DNA of 64,000 nt, from positions 1,728,966 through 1,792,965 of the forward strand of contig CM040446.1 in assembly GCA_022749755.1 (NCBI GenBank), written 5' to 3'. Each line of letters starts with the position of its first letter. Positions within the stretch are counted from its first letter, which is position 1. Below are positions 10,899 through 24,447 of this stretch, piece after piece. The position numbers were made by a program, and so were the translations under genes. The notes below the pieces were generated by a model. That model was not told where the DNA came from, searched no databases, and saw nothing but the letters and a program-made list of their open reading frames with translations. The DNA comes from Azadirachta indica (lineage: Eukaryota > Streptophyta > Magnoliopsida > Sapindales > Meliaceae).

Positions 10899-13800
10899 TC
10901 CAAAGTCACATTGTATCTGATGCTAATGTAAAATGCTCTCATCCATGCCTCAATTCCAAGTAGACATTCTTTTGACACAGAATTAGGTCACTTACTTTTT
11001 CTTGTTTGTAATAGCACCCCAAAGTGCTTTTAGCTGAATATAAGCTTTTAAGCACTAAATATATCAGATGCTATCACGTCTACCCTATATTCATCCAAAA
11101 TGCCTTCCATATTCATTCAGTTTACTAATTTTTTTTACCAGCTTTAGGTTATATTTGGGATTGAGTTGTGGTGGTTTTGAAGCTACAATCATAGGATAGA
11201 ATCTCTAGATATAAAATATTATTGGAAAAATGAGTGGCTGTTCACCAAATTCTGCTTTCAAGATTAGTCTAGTGCTTTTGCATGTATAGTTAGAAAGCTA
11301 GTGTTTGGCCTGCATCAAAGAAGAATATGCTAACAGTAGTCAAGCTCGAGGATGTTGACCATTTTTATTGATGATTTTATATGTGTGTGTGTGTGTGTGT
11401 ATATAATTTTTACCGTCTGGTGATTTGAAACCCTTTTTAAATAATTCCTAAGCTCTCAATCAATCAATTATTTTTAGTTTGAAAAAGGTATTATTTTCAC
11501 ATGAAAGTGATGATTCATTCCCTAGATTTCTTCAATCAGGTAATTCTTAAACAAAGGAAGTCATAGTTCAACAACTGATCTTATCATTGTTCTGTGGACT
11601 CTTTTACTTTTTATTGTTTATTAATTTGTATTTTTTTTAGTCTTAGCTGCCTTTAGTCATTTTTAAGTCTTCACAACTTTTTCTTCTTTTATTAGGGCAC
11701 CAACTTCCAGGCATTCCATGGGCTTTTTGACCTACTCTTTGCCTTTAGACTGAAGTTCACTCCCACTGATTTAAAAAATAAATAAATAAATAAATCATCA
11801 AAACGTCACATTTTTAAATGGGGGCAAGTTACCCACCCTTTTAACAAATTTATTGCAGTTCTAATTAGCGAATGATCTTCTCTATTTTGTATATAATTAG
11901 AAAGCAAAAAGGGTATTTTAAATAGTTTACGTTACAACTAAGTTTGCATGTCAAACATAACCTCCATTTTCAAAAATTGTACGCATTGACATATCATTTT
12001 AAAATTTGCACAAATCATATAAAAAACAAAGGGGTTTTATTTATTTAAATTTAATGACATTTCTTTAAACTCTTGCAATTTTTTCGTTTCAAGAAATCTT
12101 TTTTCGAAAGTGAATTTGGTGCTTGAGGTAAGAATTCTATTTTCAATGAGATTTTAATGACTCTCTATAATCTTCCATTAAGACCCATATCAAAATACTG
12201 TGATGTAAGTCAAATTTTTGTAAACAAAAACAAATAATTTTTACCCTTTTTTTTAATGTACTATTTTTCATCCTAGAACAATAATTTCTAGTATAGGAAA
12301 GAACGCTAATAATTGGATGATATGTACATATATATATAATATATATATATATTTCATTTGCTACCAATTTTGACAATATTATCTTTATTTTCATTGTTCC
12401 ATTGGGGTTCTCTTCATTTATTAGGTTCCCCACATTTCATTTAATTTAATTTTTAGATGAATTTATAATTTTAGGTCCCCTACAATTAAAAGCACAAGAG
12501 GTCCCCTATTTAAATACTCTTTGTCAAGCAATTTTCTTCATCATCATCACCTAACCCTAATATGTCACACCATACTATTCATTTTCACCCCTTTTATAAC
12601 CCCATCCAATTTCCCAATTTTGTTTTATCACTACTACTTAACCAACAACTTCAATAAGACAATCATTGATATACATTTTTTTTCAAATTTAACGCTGTAT
12701 CATTAACAACCGCACACAAATTCTAATTTTATATGTGCAATTAACAAAGATTTTGTTCCATATTTTGATTTAAACTGATGGATTTAATTTAAATCAGGTA
12801 CTTATACTAAATGTTGATGATTTTAGTGAATGAACTATATTTTTTTCATAATAAAACTTGTTCATTTTCCACTAAGCCACTTCAAAAAAAAAAAAATGTA
12901 TTAACTTTCATTTTACTCCAAATCGAGGATAATGGTTTCACCTCAAATATATAACAAATGCAAATGGTCGAAGTTAACAGAGAAAAATAAAAAGAAAGAA
13001 AGTTGTGAAAAATTGACAGGATGTCGCAAAGGAGGCAATATCTTTTTGGTTTTGGTAATAAAAATTGGCTGAAACAAAACAAAACAAAACAATCAAAGAA
13101 AAAGAATGTCTGACTCTGAATTCTGATTATATTTTTCTGAAGTTTTGACTGTTCTCTCTTGAAAATTCCCCACCCACCACCCTACCTTTGACTAAATCTC
13201 AGCCCTCCATCTTGTCTCACTTCCTATTTTCTTTGTTCTTTCTTGTTCATTTGTTTATGGCTAATAACATCTACATCCCTTTTCTTAAGTTTCTATACAT
13301 GAGAGCATAATGTTATTTATAATAACAAATACTAAATTTTTTTTCTTTAGAAAAAAATGTCACTTTAGACTTGTATTATATATATATATATATATTGAGA
13401 TTCTTTTATATTAAGATTAATTAAATTTAAATTTTTTATATTAACATATTGAATTATATACCTGTTACGATTGCTTTAAAATGAAGATCAATTAAATTTT
13501 AACTTGTCACTTTGTAAAATTATATATGTATCGATATTATGTTGAAATTAAGATTAACTTAAGTCTATCTTTAATTTATTTTTAAAGGAAAAATGGTTTA
13601 TTTTAAATAATTAAAAAAATCAAATTTGATATATACATGAAAAAATTTGAATCTCTTATCTCAAAATTAAAGTTTGAATGTAAGCATATCCTAATAAAGT
13701 AATAATTTTTTATGTTTGAATTACATTAAAATAATTGAAATACTCCTCAGTATTGAATTGTATACTTTAATGGTGTGATGGTTAAAGTTTCAAGAGTAAT

Positions 13801-14804
13801 TTTGTTATTACAAAAGAAATTATGTTGAGGACTTATTTGTTGTAAATGGATGAACTAGTTAATCATTTGTAAAAACGTAAAAAATGTCATTTATTTATGT
13901 TGTTTATTCATATGTATCATGTATATGCTAATAGTTGTTAGCCATTTAACATTAATTTTCATTTATTTTATGTCAAGGGCACTTGATTTGAGGAAAGCAT
14001 TCCTTGTTGTAAACAAAGGGGACACCCCCATTTATACAAGTTCCTAGTCAAATGTCAAATTTATCCTTGCCCTAAAAAATTTTCCTACAAATTAATTGAT
14101 AATTTTACAAAAAGAAAATTTAAGGTATTTAAATTTATATCTATTTTTATTTATTTTTATTATTTGATTTTTCTTTAGGACAAGGGACACGTAAGAAGGA
14201 CAAATGTGACTTTTGGACATAGTGGTGTCTTGAATGATTCATACAACCAGTCAAAAAATAGAAGTCTGTACAGATCATCATGCAACAGACTCTGGTTTCC
14301 ATGTCTTTATTTTTTCTGTTTCCGAAAAACAAAATTAAAAATAAAAAAGCAGTTTCTATTTTTTTCATGGCTCTTTGTTTCATCATCTCCCACTTCCAGC
14401 TCACCCGCTTAGATCGGATCCATCTCTCTCTGTAACCTTTAATCTCTCCTCCTCAACTCGGTTTGTCTTTTTCATCATCCCAGTTAAAAAGAAAAAAAAA
14501 AACTAATTTTTCCATAACCAACAACGCAACCCAATCAAACCAAAGAAAACAAAAACATAAAAACATATACAACAACAAAAACAAGCATCCCATTTCTTCT
14601 TCTCAACAAACTCCTCTGTTTCTCTTCTTAACATAGAAAAAATCTTGTATTGCTGTATTAACTGATCAAAATCTGTGTTGTGAGCAACGATCAAGACAAA
14701 AGATTAAAGCTTCTTCTTCTTTTTTTTTTGTTCCTTTTGGGTGTGTTTTTATGTATGTTTGCGAAGTAAATGAAAGTAATTTCATTGTTTAGCGCATAAA
14801 TAAT
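10899..14804. other. Long AT-rich intergenic region with microsatellites
   Basis: Just after the stop comes a likely 3' UTR to about 11050. The rest has no open frame I can support. Simple repeats include a TG run at about 11382-11400, AAAT repeats near 11775-11795, TA runs near 12325-12350 and 13376-13395, and an A run near 12885. From about 14400 the DNA turns C- and T-rich with poly-A stretches, which fits the promoter and leader of the ABHD17-like gene. Confidence 0.5.
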
Positions 14805-16949
14805 ATGGGAAATGTAACTTCAAGTGTGGCCGCAAAGTTTGCATTTTTTCCACCAGACCCACCAACATATGATGTGAGCAGAGGAGAAGATGGAAGGGCG
14901 GTTTTCTCCGGCGTCTCAGCTGATAAAAACATGGATTGTCATTTGTTGGAAACAAAAGGTGGCAACAAAATTGTGGCAACGTTTTGGAAACACCCTTTTG
15001 CGAGGTTCACGCTGCTATACTCTCATGGAAATGCTGCCGACTTAGGACAGATGCAGGAGCTTTTCATTGAGCTTAGAGCTCATCTTAGACTCAATATTAT
15101 GAGGTACTTTTTCCCGATATTTTTGTTTTTACTTTCAAGATTTTTCTTTGTTGGTTTTGGATTTTATCATGCTGAAATTGGTTTCATTTCCTTTTATATT
15201 TGTGGGTGTATTTTGATTTTTGTTCCTGGTTTTGGTGTTCTTTATTTTCTTATTTTTGTTTGATTAATTGCCAAATTTAATTCACTTTTTACTACTTTGT
15301 ATCAGTTTTGTGGTGATTTTTATTTTTCCTAATTTCATCATATCCTTTTTGCAGTTCTCATAATTGGTTGGATACTTGATTTCAGCATCTGATTTCTATG
15401 CTCCTATTTGTCTTTGCATATTTTGGATTCATTTTATTGTCAATTTTATTATTGGAAAGGCTAATTTTTTGGACTTTACTTGTTATATGCTAGTGGCTGA
15501 ATTAAATGCTGCCGGCAGCATAATCTTTTTCATACTTCCTTTTTCCAGCTTTTGACTCAATGAACCCACCAAAAAACTAAAATGAAAATTTTATATAGCA
15601 GTTTGATTGAAACTTGTGGATTTGATCTTAACTGGCAATATGTTGGCTTTGCTTCGTGATTATTAGTTAACCCGACTTGTCAATTTTGTATCCTAATAAT
15701 TCATAGCACCATGGTTTATTCATTGTGGTTAATCTTCATTTTTATCGGTGACCATACAGCGGTATGTTCTTGAGATGGGATTATTATTCTGTTCTAGTTA
15801 GATACCTTAAGTCTTGTAGGAAAAATTTTTTTTCTCATATGTTTTATGTAGAAAGTTGAAGAATTGCTTATTTAATCTGCAGCTGACATGATTTTTCCAG
15901 GAGAACAGTGCTCATTAAGATGCAGTTTTGCTTACTTTTCATAATTAAAAACTTTTGTGTACTAAGTATTTTTTTTGTCTTTCTGCTATTTTGCAGTTAT
16001 GATTATTCAGGATACGGAGCTTCCACTGGCAAGGTAAACAAGAATCTATCAAATTATTATAAATTTTGACTATTTTTGTTTTGAAAATCCTTTTGCTTTA
16101 ATGCCCAACTCCTTGAAAATTTTTCTGAAAAGACTTTTGGCTCATCTCAACATCTGGTTTCCTGATTGTGGTTATCTCTGTATTGTCTAACAGCCTTCAG
16201 AGTTCAACACATATTACGACATAGAGGCCGTATACAATTGTTTGAAGAGAGAATATAATGTTAAGCAGGAAGAGCTCATTTTGTATGGTCAATCTGTCGG
16301 AAGTGGGCCAACACTGCACTTGGCTTCCCGTTTACAAAGGTTGAGAGGTGTCGTTCTACATAGTGCCATCCTTTCAGGCATACGTGTCTTGTATCCGGTC
16401 AAGATGACATTTTGGTTTGATATTTTCAAAGTAAGTTTAACTTGCATATTTCTTTGTATGGCTTGTTCCACTGCAAGCTTAAAGTATCCAGTTTTGTATT
16501 GAAAAGCTTTGTCCATATTTTACAGAACATAGACAAAATTCGACATGTCAATTGCCCGGTTCTAGTTATACATGTAAGTATCTTTGCTTCCTTACATCTT
16601 GCTTTGTGTGTCAGCAGTTATTGTCTTTGAGTTTGCTGCCATTCCTGATGTGTTGTTGTTGATCAAACATATGTAGGGAACAAACGATGACATTGTCGAT
16701 TGGTCCCATGGGAAGCGCTTATGGGAACTATCAAAGGAAAAATATGATCCCTTGTGGGTCAAAGGTGGTGGTCACTGCAATCTCGAAACGTATCCAGAGT
16801 ACATTAAACATTTGCGTAAGTTCATAAATGCAATGGAGAAACTCGCCCTCGCGAAACCATCAAATAAACAACTCACTTCTAATCCCAGTATTACAGAAAG
16901 TAGACACAACAAGTGCTTGAGATTCAGCAAAAAGCTGGTTGTGAAGTAG
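14805..16949 (+). CDS. ABHD17-like alpha/beta hydrolase (protein depalmitoylase family)
   Basis: Five exons (14805-15103, 15997-16033, 16194-16430, 16526-16573, 16677-16949) encode 297 residues. The alpha/beta-hydrolase triad is present: nucleophile S146 in YGQSVGSG, acid D211 in GTNDDIVDW, and H240 in GGGHCN. An early YSHGNAADLG loop supplies the oxyanion region, followed by YDYSGYGASTGK. This is the ABHD17 family layout, whose animal members remove palmitate from membrane proteins. Plant relatives are annotated the same way, and their substrates are inferred. The N-terminus MGNVTSS fits N-myristoylation, which would place the enzyme on membranes. Intron 1 is long (893 bases). The C-terminal 40 residues after FINAME are polar and variable, as is usual for this family. 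No defects are seen. Confidence 0.93.
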
Positions 16950-19900
16950 TGAATCAAGAACAGCTAGCAGCTTCTTCATGAGATCAGCTCATCTCCAAGA
17001 ATATCCGCGCTTGCTTTGTGAAACCGGTGATCTGTCGGCCAAGTTTATAATGCTTGAAAGATTTCTCCAGATTGGCAACTGATAGGAATTAAGATCTTCT
17101 TTGGATTACTATTTTTGAGGTAGGGAGCTCCTGCACCTGTCTTTAGTGTTTTACCATTCTTGTGGAGACGTGTAATGTCAGAAAATCCAGCTGAATGTTT
17201 GCTTATTGATCTGGATTTTCAATGTACAATTAAACAAAGTTGGTTTTTATGTAAAAACAGTAAGCATTGTTAGAAAAGAAAAAGAATACAATGGTCGTTT
17301 TTCGTTTCCTTGCAGCTTCACTGTGGCATTTCATTTCCTCTAAATTTGAAACGGGCTTTAGACTTGCTTGCAAACAACAGATACTGGAATTTCCCATTAA
17401 ACATCACAAGTGATTCACACACAATGTCAAAGGTCTTGAACTTCGGCCATAAATTGCGACCCGGCAGTGGTTTCCCAGTAGTCAACATGCTAATTGATCC
17501 TAACCTGATAGTACAAAAGAGCAATCAGCAAAAGCACTTCCAACAGGTTAAAAGCCAAGGCCTTCAAGGACTAGGCCAGGGCCCAAGGAAGTCTGCCTGC
17601 CTGGGCTTCTACTCTAACCTCCTTGCCGCATAATTAATTGGTCAAAGGTAAATATAATATAACAAAAGAGATGGCAAATACAATCCTCAAACTGTATGTA
17701 TACTTTTCCCTTTTAGAACAATGTTATTAAGCTTTACTAAGTATTTCTTTCTTTCATGTATATACATACACTATACATACATAGGGTGAGGAAGGGAAGG
17801 AGACTTTGATATCAATTTGTTGTAATTGATACAAAAATTGTACATTAAATAATTAATTAATTTGAAGAAAAAGAGATTCTTGGATAAGAATGGAGTGGGT
17901 TATCTTATCATTCATAGTATAAAATTATAATTATTACTATTAGCATCACTGTAACAAAACTAAGAAAAAGGGGTTTTTAATAGTTTTGGACACATCTTTT
18001 TTTGACAAAACAAACAGTTGCCCAGCTTTGGTTTTGCCTCTTTTGAGGAAGACAAATTTTCAGTGAGAGCTTTTTAGTTTCATGATCTTCACATGGGTTA
18101 AAGCATTAAAAGCATAACTTGCTGCTACCAACTTTTAACTTTTAAAACCATTTATTATAAAATAATAATTTTTTAAAAAAGAAAAAGACTGAGCTAATAA
18201 CACTTAGATTTCCTAAGTTTTTATATTTTCACAAATAAATACATATTTCCTTTGTTTATAACATATAGGTCTCTCACTTCTTTTAAAATAACTAAAATTT
18301 TGGCCATTGGATATCACAGTATAGTAGTAACTTAATAGTTAAAGGTAATTTAATCATTACAGGAGTTAGAGACCTATTTGTTATAAATGATCTTCATGTG
18401 TCCTTATTTGCAAGAAAGTAGAAATATTAAGGACTTTAATGTCATTACACCTAAGCAAAATGGGGTCTACCTGATAATTTAATATAAAATTAAAATTTTC
18501 CGATGAATGACCACATAATTAGAATCCGTATGTGACAAAAGTTGGTATATGATTTTTGTGTTATATATAAAAATAAATTTTAAGGTATCATAACGTGATA
18601 TATATGTAAATATCTTCTTATGAAAATAATATTATATATAGAGTTTTAACTATTATTTAATTTAAAATTTACCATAGTATAATTATCTCTTAACAAATAA
18701 ATATATGGTTCTATGATTGATATCATTGAACTTTCTCTCAATGAATTAATCATGACAACAAAGTTCAATTATTTCCCATTTGAAAAGTATTACCAATGAT
18801 GCTACATTTGATTGGTTTAATCCATTAACTTTTTTCTTGGATTACTTGCTTTTGCACTCAATTCTTGATTAATCTTACTTTTGTTAATCATGCTACTTTA
18901 TTTTTTTTAATTATTATTATTAACATATCTCAAATTTGTGAGACTATTTAATTATTATTTATTAAAAACAATTTATAAAATTATTTATAAATCTAAAATT
19001 CATCTTGTATTTATTTTTAAGTAAGCTTTTATATAAAATTATGATCAAAATAATGAAAAGTAAAATTGAAACAAGTTTAAATAAATTAGAAAGTGAAATT
19101 TTTATATTGATCGATAGAAATCAATTCATTAGCTAAATGAAAATTATCTTACATAAAAGTTAAATACTAAACAATTAAATTATGTAAGTTTTGAAGCTTA
19201 CACCAAACAAAATTTTAGCTTTCTCAATAAAAAATTTAAAGAAATTTTCTCTTTTTCTTTTTAATTATATATAAAATTATATAAAATTTTCTTTTCATTG
19301 ACATGTTGGGATCATTGACACATTAGGGCACATGAGAATCATCATTTAAAGAAGCACTTTTGTGAGAAAAAAAAGTGGGCTTCCCTTTGGAAACGATCAT
19401 GGAAAATAAGAAAGTTGAGGCAGTGCACACACATACATATATTAAATAGAAAATCAAATATTAGAAACTTTGTATTATATAGTAAATTAATTAATTACAT
19501 TACATTATGTTGGTCAATTAGTATTAACTTGAGAGATAATGAAATCAATCAAGACTTGTTTGCATGTAGCTTAGGAAAATTTAAACTGAATTAAACATGT
19601 GCTATGACTTTGTCAAAATATTATTAAAATACATATGATTTTTTTTCTTTTTAAAAAAAATTAATTTTCTTGGTTATTATCTTTATTTAAATTAAATTAA
19701 ATTTAGGTAATACATTAATAATTTTGAGAAGAAAGTTGATTGGTTGCATGTTGGCACCCACACCAATCACCATGATGTTACAATGTACAACTGTTTTCCA
19801 AAACATAATTAAATATATTGATCATTATTTTAATTGAAAATTTTAAATGAAAATGAAAACTTGATTAAAGTATGATTATGATACTTCCACTAAAAATTAA

Positions 19901-21854
19901 AAAAGAAAATTGAAGTGACAAAATTAAGAATTATATTAGTAGAGTTGGTGGGCATTCAAGTGTAAGATGACTTGCTAATTGCTAGGCCTCTTCAATTATT
20001 TAATATGATTTCAAACTTTTGTGTGATTTTCTCCATTAAACTTCTTCCAAGGGTATATCTTGCCTCCCATTATCAAGGTGTGGGCCCTTTTATTCTTTTT
20101 AATATTTTGAATTTTTATAAAAAAAAAAATGGTCATGATTTTTTCATTTTGGCTTGTAAATTGACATGTTTAGGTTGTGTCATTTGCAAGAAAATTTTGA
20201 AATTTATGTAGAATTATACTACTATTGCTATTTAAAAAATAAATATTGGTAAAATCTAAAAGTCATTTTTAAATTTAAAATTGTCAAAACTAGGTTAATT
20301 TTATGAAATAAAATTAATACAACAAAAACATTATTTTTAATTTGCCTAATGAATTATTGTTATTTATATATTTTATTTTAAAAAATTTCGAATATGTAAC
20401 ATAATTTAATGATTTTAATTCTTTTTTTTTTCACTATAGTGGATACAATAAATGGAAACAATTTTCTTTTTCAAAACCCCATGTTCAAAAACATCCTAGC
20501 ATTTTTAAGATTCTTTCATATTAATTACATTGGATACCAACCTTACTTTTGAAATTTTGAATAATCCATTTTCTTAATTCTATGTGTTAGCTAGCTACCA
20601 AACAAGGCCTTATAAGTTTTCACTCTCTTGATTGAGATGTTTTTAATTATTATAAGGGAGACAACCTACCTTTTTTGAAATAAATTTACAAAAGCTAACA
20701 AATTTCATATTATTTTATTATTAATTTTACATTTATTTAAGTTAGTGTTTGACTATTTGGGTATGCCCTAGCATAACAACAATTAAATTAAGTTTATGAG
20801 AATTGAATCATGATTATCCCACTAATCCCACAAGTTAATTTCACTTTAATATAATCAATTTTTAGACCCATCAAACTTTCACCACTAATTATTCTAATTG
20901 ACTTACAAAAACACCTTTTTTTGGTACATAAATTTATACAAGTAATTTTGACTCAATAATTACTAATTCAAAAATTTTTAAAAGTTAATTGAGATTTGAT
21001 TGAAATTTTTATTGAATAACAGATTTGTTGTAATTGAATAAGTTAATAAAAAGTGTTTTTTTTTTTGTCCTATAAGTCGTGCAATTCATTATATCTGTTA
21101 TAAAGAGATTTGCTTGGATTTTTTTTTTAATTACTTGTTAATTGAATTTGTAGGATATGATTAATTAATGGATTAATGAGCATGTGTAGTGTTGTAATTA
21201 AGCAAATGAATTCTCTGCTAGCTAATACCACATGGTCTCAAATGTTATATTAGCTGTCAATTAGAATTTAAAAATTAATTAATCATTAAGCAACTTAATT
21301 AAGTTGTAACACCTCAAATGTGTAACATTTGTTGTGAATTTATTTTCAAGAAATTATTCTTAATCTAGTTGACTTTCATAGATCTTATTTTCATGCCTTT
21401 CATCTTATTCTTGTATCTAATTAAGATGAGTTAAAATTTATATTTTAATAGAAATAAAAACTAAAAATTAGTTGATTAAATTTACGATAATTATTAACCG
21501 TCCAACCAATAACATGATAAGAATATATACATAAATTAACAATAAATTATTAGTCCAATATTTTTTATTCTGATTTGTTATTCAAAATCATTATTTTAAT
21601 TTTTTTTAAAAGATAAATATTCCTCTTGTTACCTTAATAATTATTAAATTTTGAAAGTAGGCTAGTGACATGGTTCCTATCTCACATAAATAGAAAAGTC
21701 ATGTCATCATTAATAAAAACAAAAATATGGTGGGTCGAATGTAATTATCCAATATTAAGAAACATAATGGGAAGGAAAGTCAAAGGTACAATCATATCAA
21801 ACCATTAAAAATTCAAAGAGCACAAATGAAAAATTAAAAAAAGAAAAATCTAAT
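16950..21854. other. AT-rich intergenic region
   Basis: The 3' UTR of the hydrolase gene probably runs to about 17250. A 107-codon frame at 17310-17633 has no family resemblance and no context. The rest is very AT-rich with numerous A and T runs. Apart from a small foldback element at 18255-18387, I see no gene, RNA gene or large repeat. Confidence 0.5.
18255..18387. mobile_element. Small MITE-like foldback element
   Basis: The terminal inverted repeats at 18255-18281 and 18361-18387 match at 24 of 27 positions, with a core of ATAGGTCTCT. The element is 133 bp and non-coding. No clear target-site duplication was found. A similar GACTTATTTGTTGTAAA stretch at about 13830 may be a decayed relative. 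Confidence 0.5.
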
Positions 21855-22260
21855 GATCCGGTGGAACGCGGCAGCAGCATGGTTTGTTACGCGCGGGACC
21901 CCCTTTCGGAGTGGTCCCTAATTTTCTCGTCTCCAATTCCCGATACCTCACAGACTCTGGAATCCTGCGACAGACGTGTCGTTATCACAAAAGGCTGCAT
22001 TTCTTTCCGGGTCTGGAATCTGGGTGGGGTCCATTCTAACAGTATAGACCAATGAGATTGTGAAACGTGTCTGGAGAATCACTGTATGCGTACAGAGGCC
22101 CCTCCTGCCTGATCGAAGAATTGAGTACCTTTGATACTTTCTTCCTTACGGAGAAGCTTACCCAATTCGGAGAAGAAGATTCCCCACCGGCGTTGAGAGA
22201 GCGTGGGCCACGCGCTCTCTTAATGGACATTGATTATACCGTACGTGATGGGAAACGGGT
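21855..22260. other. GC-rich island of unknown origin in AT-rich DNA
   Basis: About 400 bases near half GC sit within DNA that is mostly A and T, with sharp edges. It contains CpG-rich strings such as ACGCGCGGGACC and a near-palindrome at 22194-22218 (AGAGAGCGTGG against CCACGCGCTCTCT, with a two-base bulge). Short open frames cross it (21861-22055 and 22067-22282) but resemble nothing I know. It could be a gene remnant, a 5' exon and promoter of a non-coding transcript, or transferred DNA. Confidence 0.4.
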
Positions 22261-24100
22261 AACAATAATTTCTCAAGAATAAAAAAAAAAATTTTTTTAA
22301 TCAATACGAAAATTATAAAAAAATATTTCCAAAAAAGCACACAAAATTTTCTCCATTATTGTATAAAAAAATATTGCGTAAAATATATGAATATGGTATT
22401 GAATTCTTAAAATTAAGAGTTAATTTTAAAACATGAGATACGTTTGCTTTTCAATAAAAAGAAATATAATAAGAAGTCAAATATTTTTGTTAAAATTTTT
22501 ACTTAAAAAGATAGTTTTTACACTATGTTATTAGTATATTTCTAATATAAAATTAAAATTTTTCATTTTTTATATATTTTTTTATTATAATAAGTTTTTA
22601 TATTGCTTTTCACACAGATGACTATTTGATAGGAATGCCAACATGAAAAAACTAAAAAAAAAAAAATTATACTAATCTTGTTGAATAAATTAGATATTTA
22701 ATTATTTCTCCTTTTGGCAAGCAACGTAGGAAGTGGATTCCATGAATGAAAGCAACAATTTTCCCTAATTAAACTTTATTTAGTCATTGTCACGGGCGTA
22801 TAAGAAAGAAAATGATGTAAAAAAAATAAGTATATTTTGACGTGACACATAAAAAATTTAAAATGTGACACTAATAATATATATTATTTAATTACTTACT
22901 TATATTTTTTAATATTACATTTATATTTAAATACAGTGAGTTTTATTTTTCATAATTAAAAAATGAGTCTTGCAACTAATAAGGCTTGAAGGTTGGACTC
23001 CATTTGAAGTTCTGCTTACCATTAGAGTTTTGCCCGAATGATATTTAATTAATTATTTGTGAAATTTTAACTTTTCTTTATATAAAACTAATAATGATCA
23101 TAAACTGTAAAGCATAATAAGTATAATTTTCACATGAGCTAATCCGTTATCAAAGTAATATGACTCTCTTAATTTAGTCAATAATTTTGTTTAAATTTTT
23201 TTACTGTTATAAAATCGACCGATATTATGTATTTGGAAATTGAGAGTTGAAAGATGCCTAACAATTTTTTTTATTTAATTTGTACTTTCTTTATTGAAAG
23301 ATTTTACCAAAATAATTTCAACATAAAATGGAAAACCCAACTTGGTAAACATATAAAAGGACAATTTTGCACTCATTAAAGTAAAGAATGTACTTGAAAA
23401 TTGAAGCACATAATTGTCATTTGATAATCATTAATTAATTAACACAAATGTGTCTCAAATTAAGGGCAACATCAAAATCAGTGTAAGGAATTTTTGCTGG
23501 AGGTTGTAAATTACTTCCTAAAAATGAAAAATTATTGGTATTATAAATTACCCCATTTAATACCTAATAATTATTTAAATTTTTTTAGATTTTTTCTTCC
23601 TAATTTTTCTCATTGTTTCTATGGTTGACCGTAATACCCTTTTTGTATGCTTATTACTTACTCTTAATTCCATTTAAATTTTAAATTTAAAATAATTTTA
23701 TTTAATTTACTTCATATTTAGTAACCATCTTCACCATTTTTGCCATCATCAAGATCTGGATTTTTGATTTGGTGGTAAATTTCGTTGATTGGACGGTTGA
23801 GACGGTGGGTTGCACAAAATATTTGTGGGCATGAAGGTATACTAACAAATCTCTAAGTTTCATTAATTTAATACGACTAAGGAAAATTAAAAAGGGAAAA
23901 ACAGAGCTTTTATTTCTATAATCCGTAAGCAATAAACAAAAACGCTTTGATTTAGTATTAGGAAAGGAAGAAAAAGCCAAAGACAGAACACACAGTAGAG
24001 AGAGAAAACAGAAAACCAAGTGAAAAAGGAAAACAAAAATAAAGTTAACGAACACAAAGGAGAGAGAAGAGAGAGAGGGATTTGTTGTGTACTTCATAAA
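22261..24100. other. AT-rich intergenic region upstream of the response regulator
   Basis: No coding potential seen. Base composition is strongly A and T with many homopolymer runs. Confidence 0.45.
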
Positions 24101-24447
24101 GACGAATAAAGATTTCTATTTTGTTGTTTGGGGTTGAAAGTGGGAAACACTCTCTCAACTCTGTTCTTTTCTTTTTTTCATTTCAATCATCATTCACTCG
24201 CACAGCTTTTGCTTACTTCATCTTCTTCTCTGAGTGTTCTCTTTTGATTCTCTGTTATTCATCTGGTGTTATTTTTCTTGCTTCTGTCTTTGTTTCCCAT
24301 CTGGGTTGTTGTAAAGCTTCAAAGAACAGAGGTTGAATTGTTTTCAACGCTCAAAAAAGTTTCCTTTTTTTTTTTTGGAGTGATCTCTGTTTTTCCTCTG
24401 CTTTTTGATCCGTTTCACATCTGGGTTTTTGGAGCTTGTAATTCACA
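24101..24447 (+). promoter_or_regulatory. Pyrimidine-rich 5' leader of the type-B response regulator
   Basis: The stretch before the start codon is rich in TTC, TCT and long T runs, typical of a plant 5' UTR. Open frames here begin at non-ATG codons and are not conserved products. The start at 24448 is favoured because MTVED matches the usual N-terminus of the ARR12 group. Confidence 0.45.

Noticed and set aside
17310..17633. 107-codon open frame after the ABHD17-like gene
   Set aside because: No family resemblance or splice context. It lies in 3' flanking DNA.
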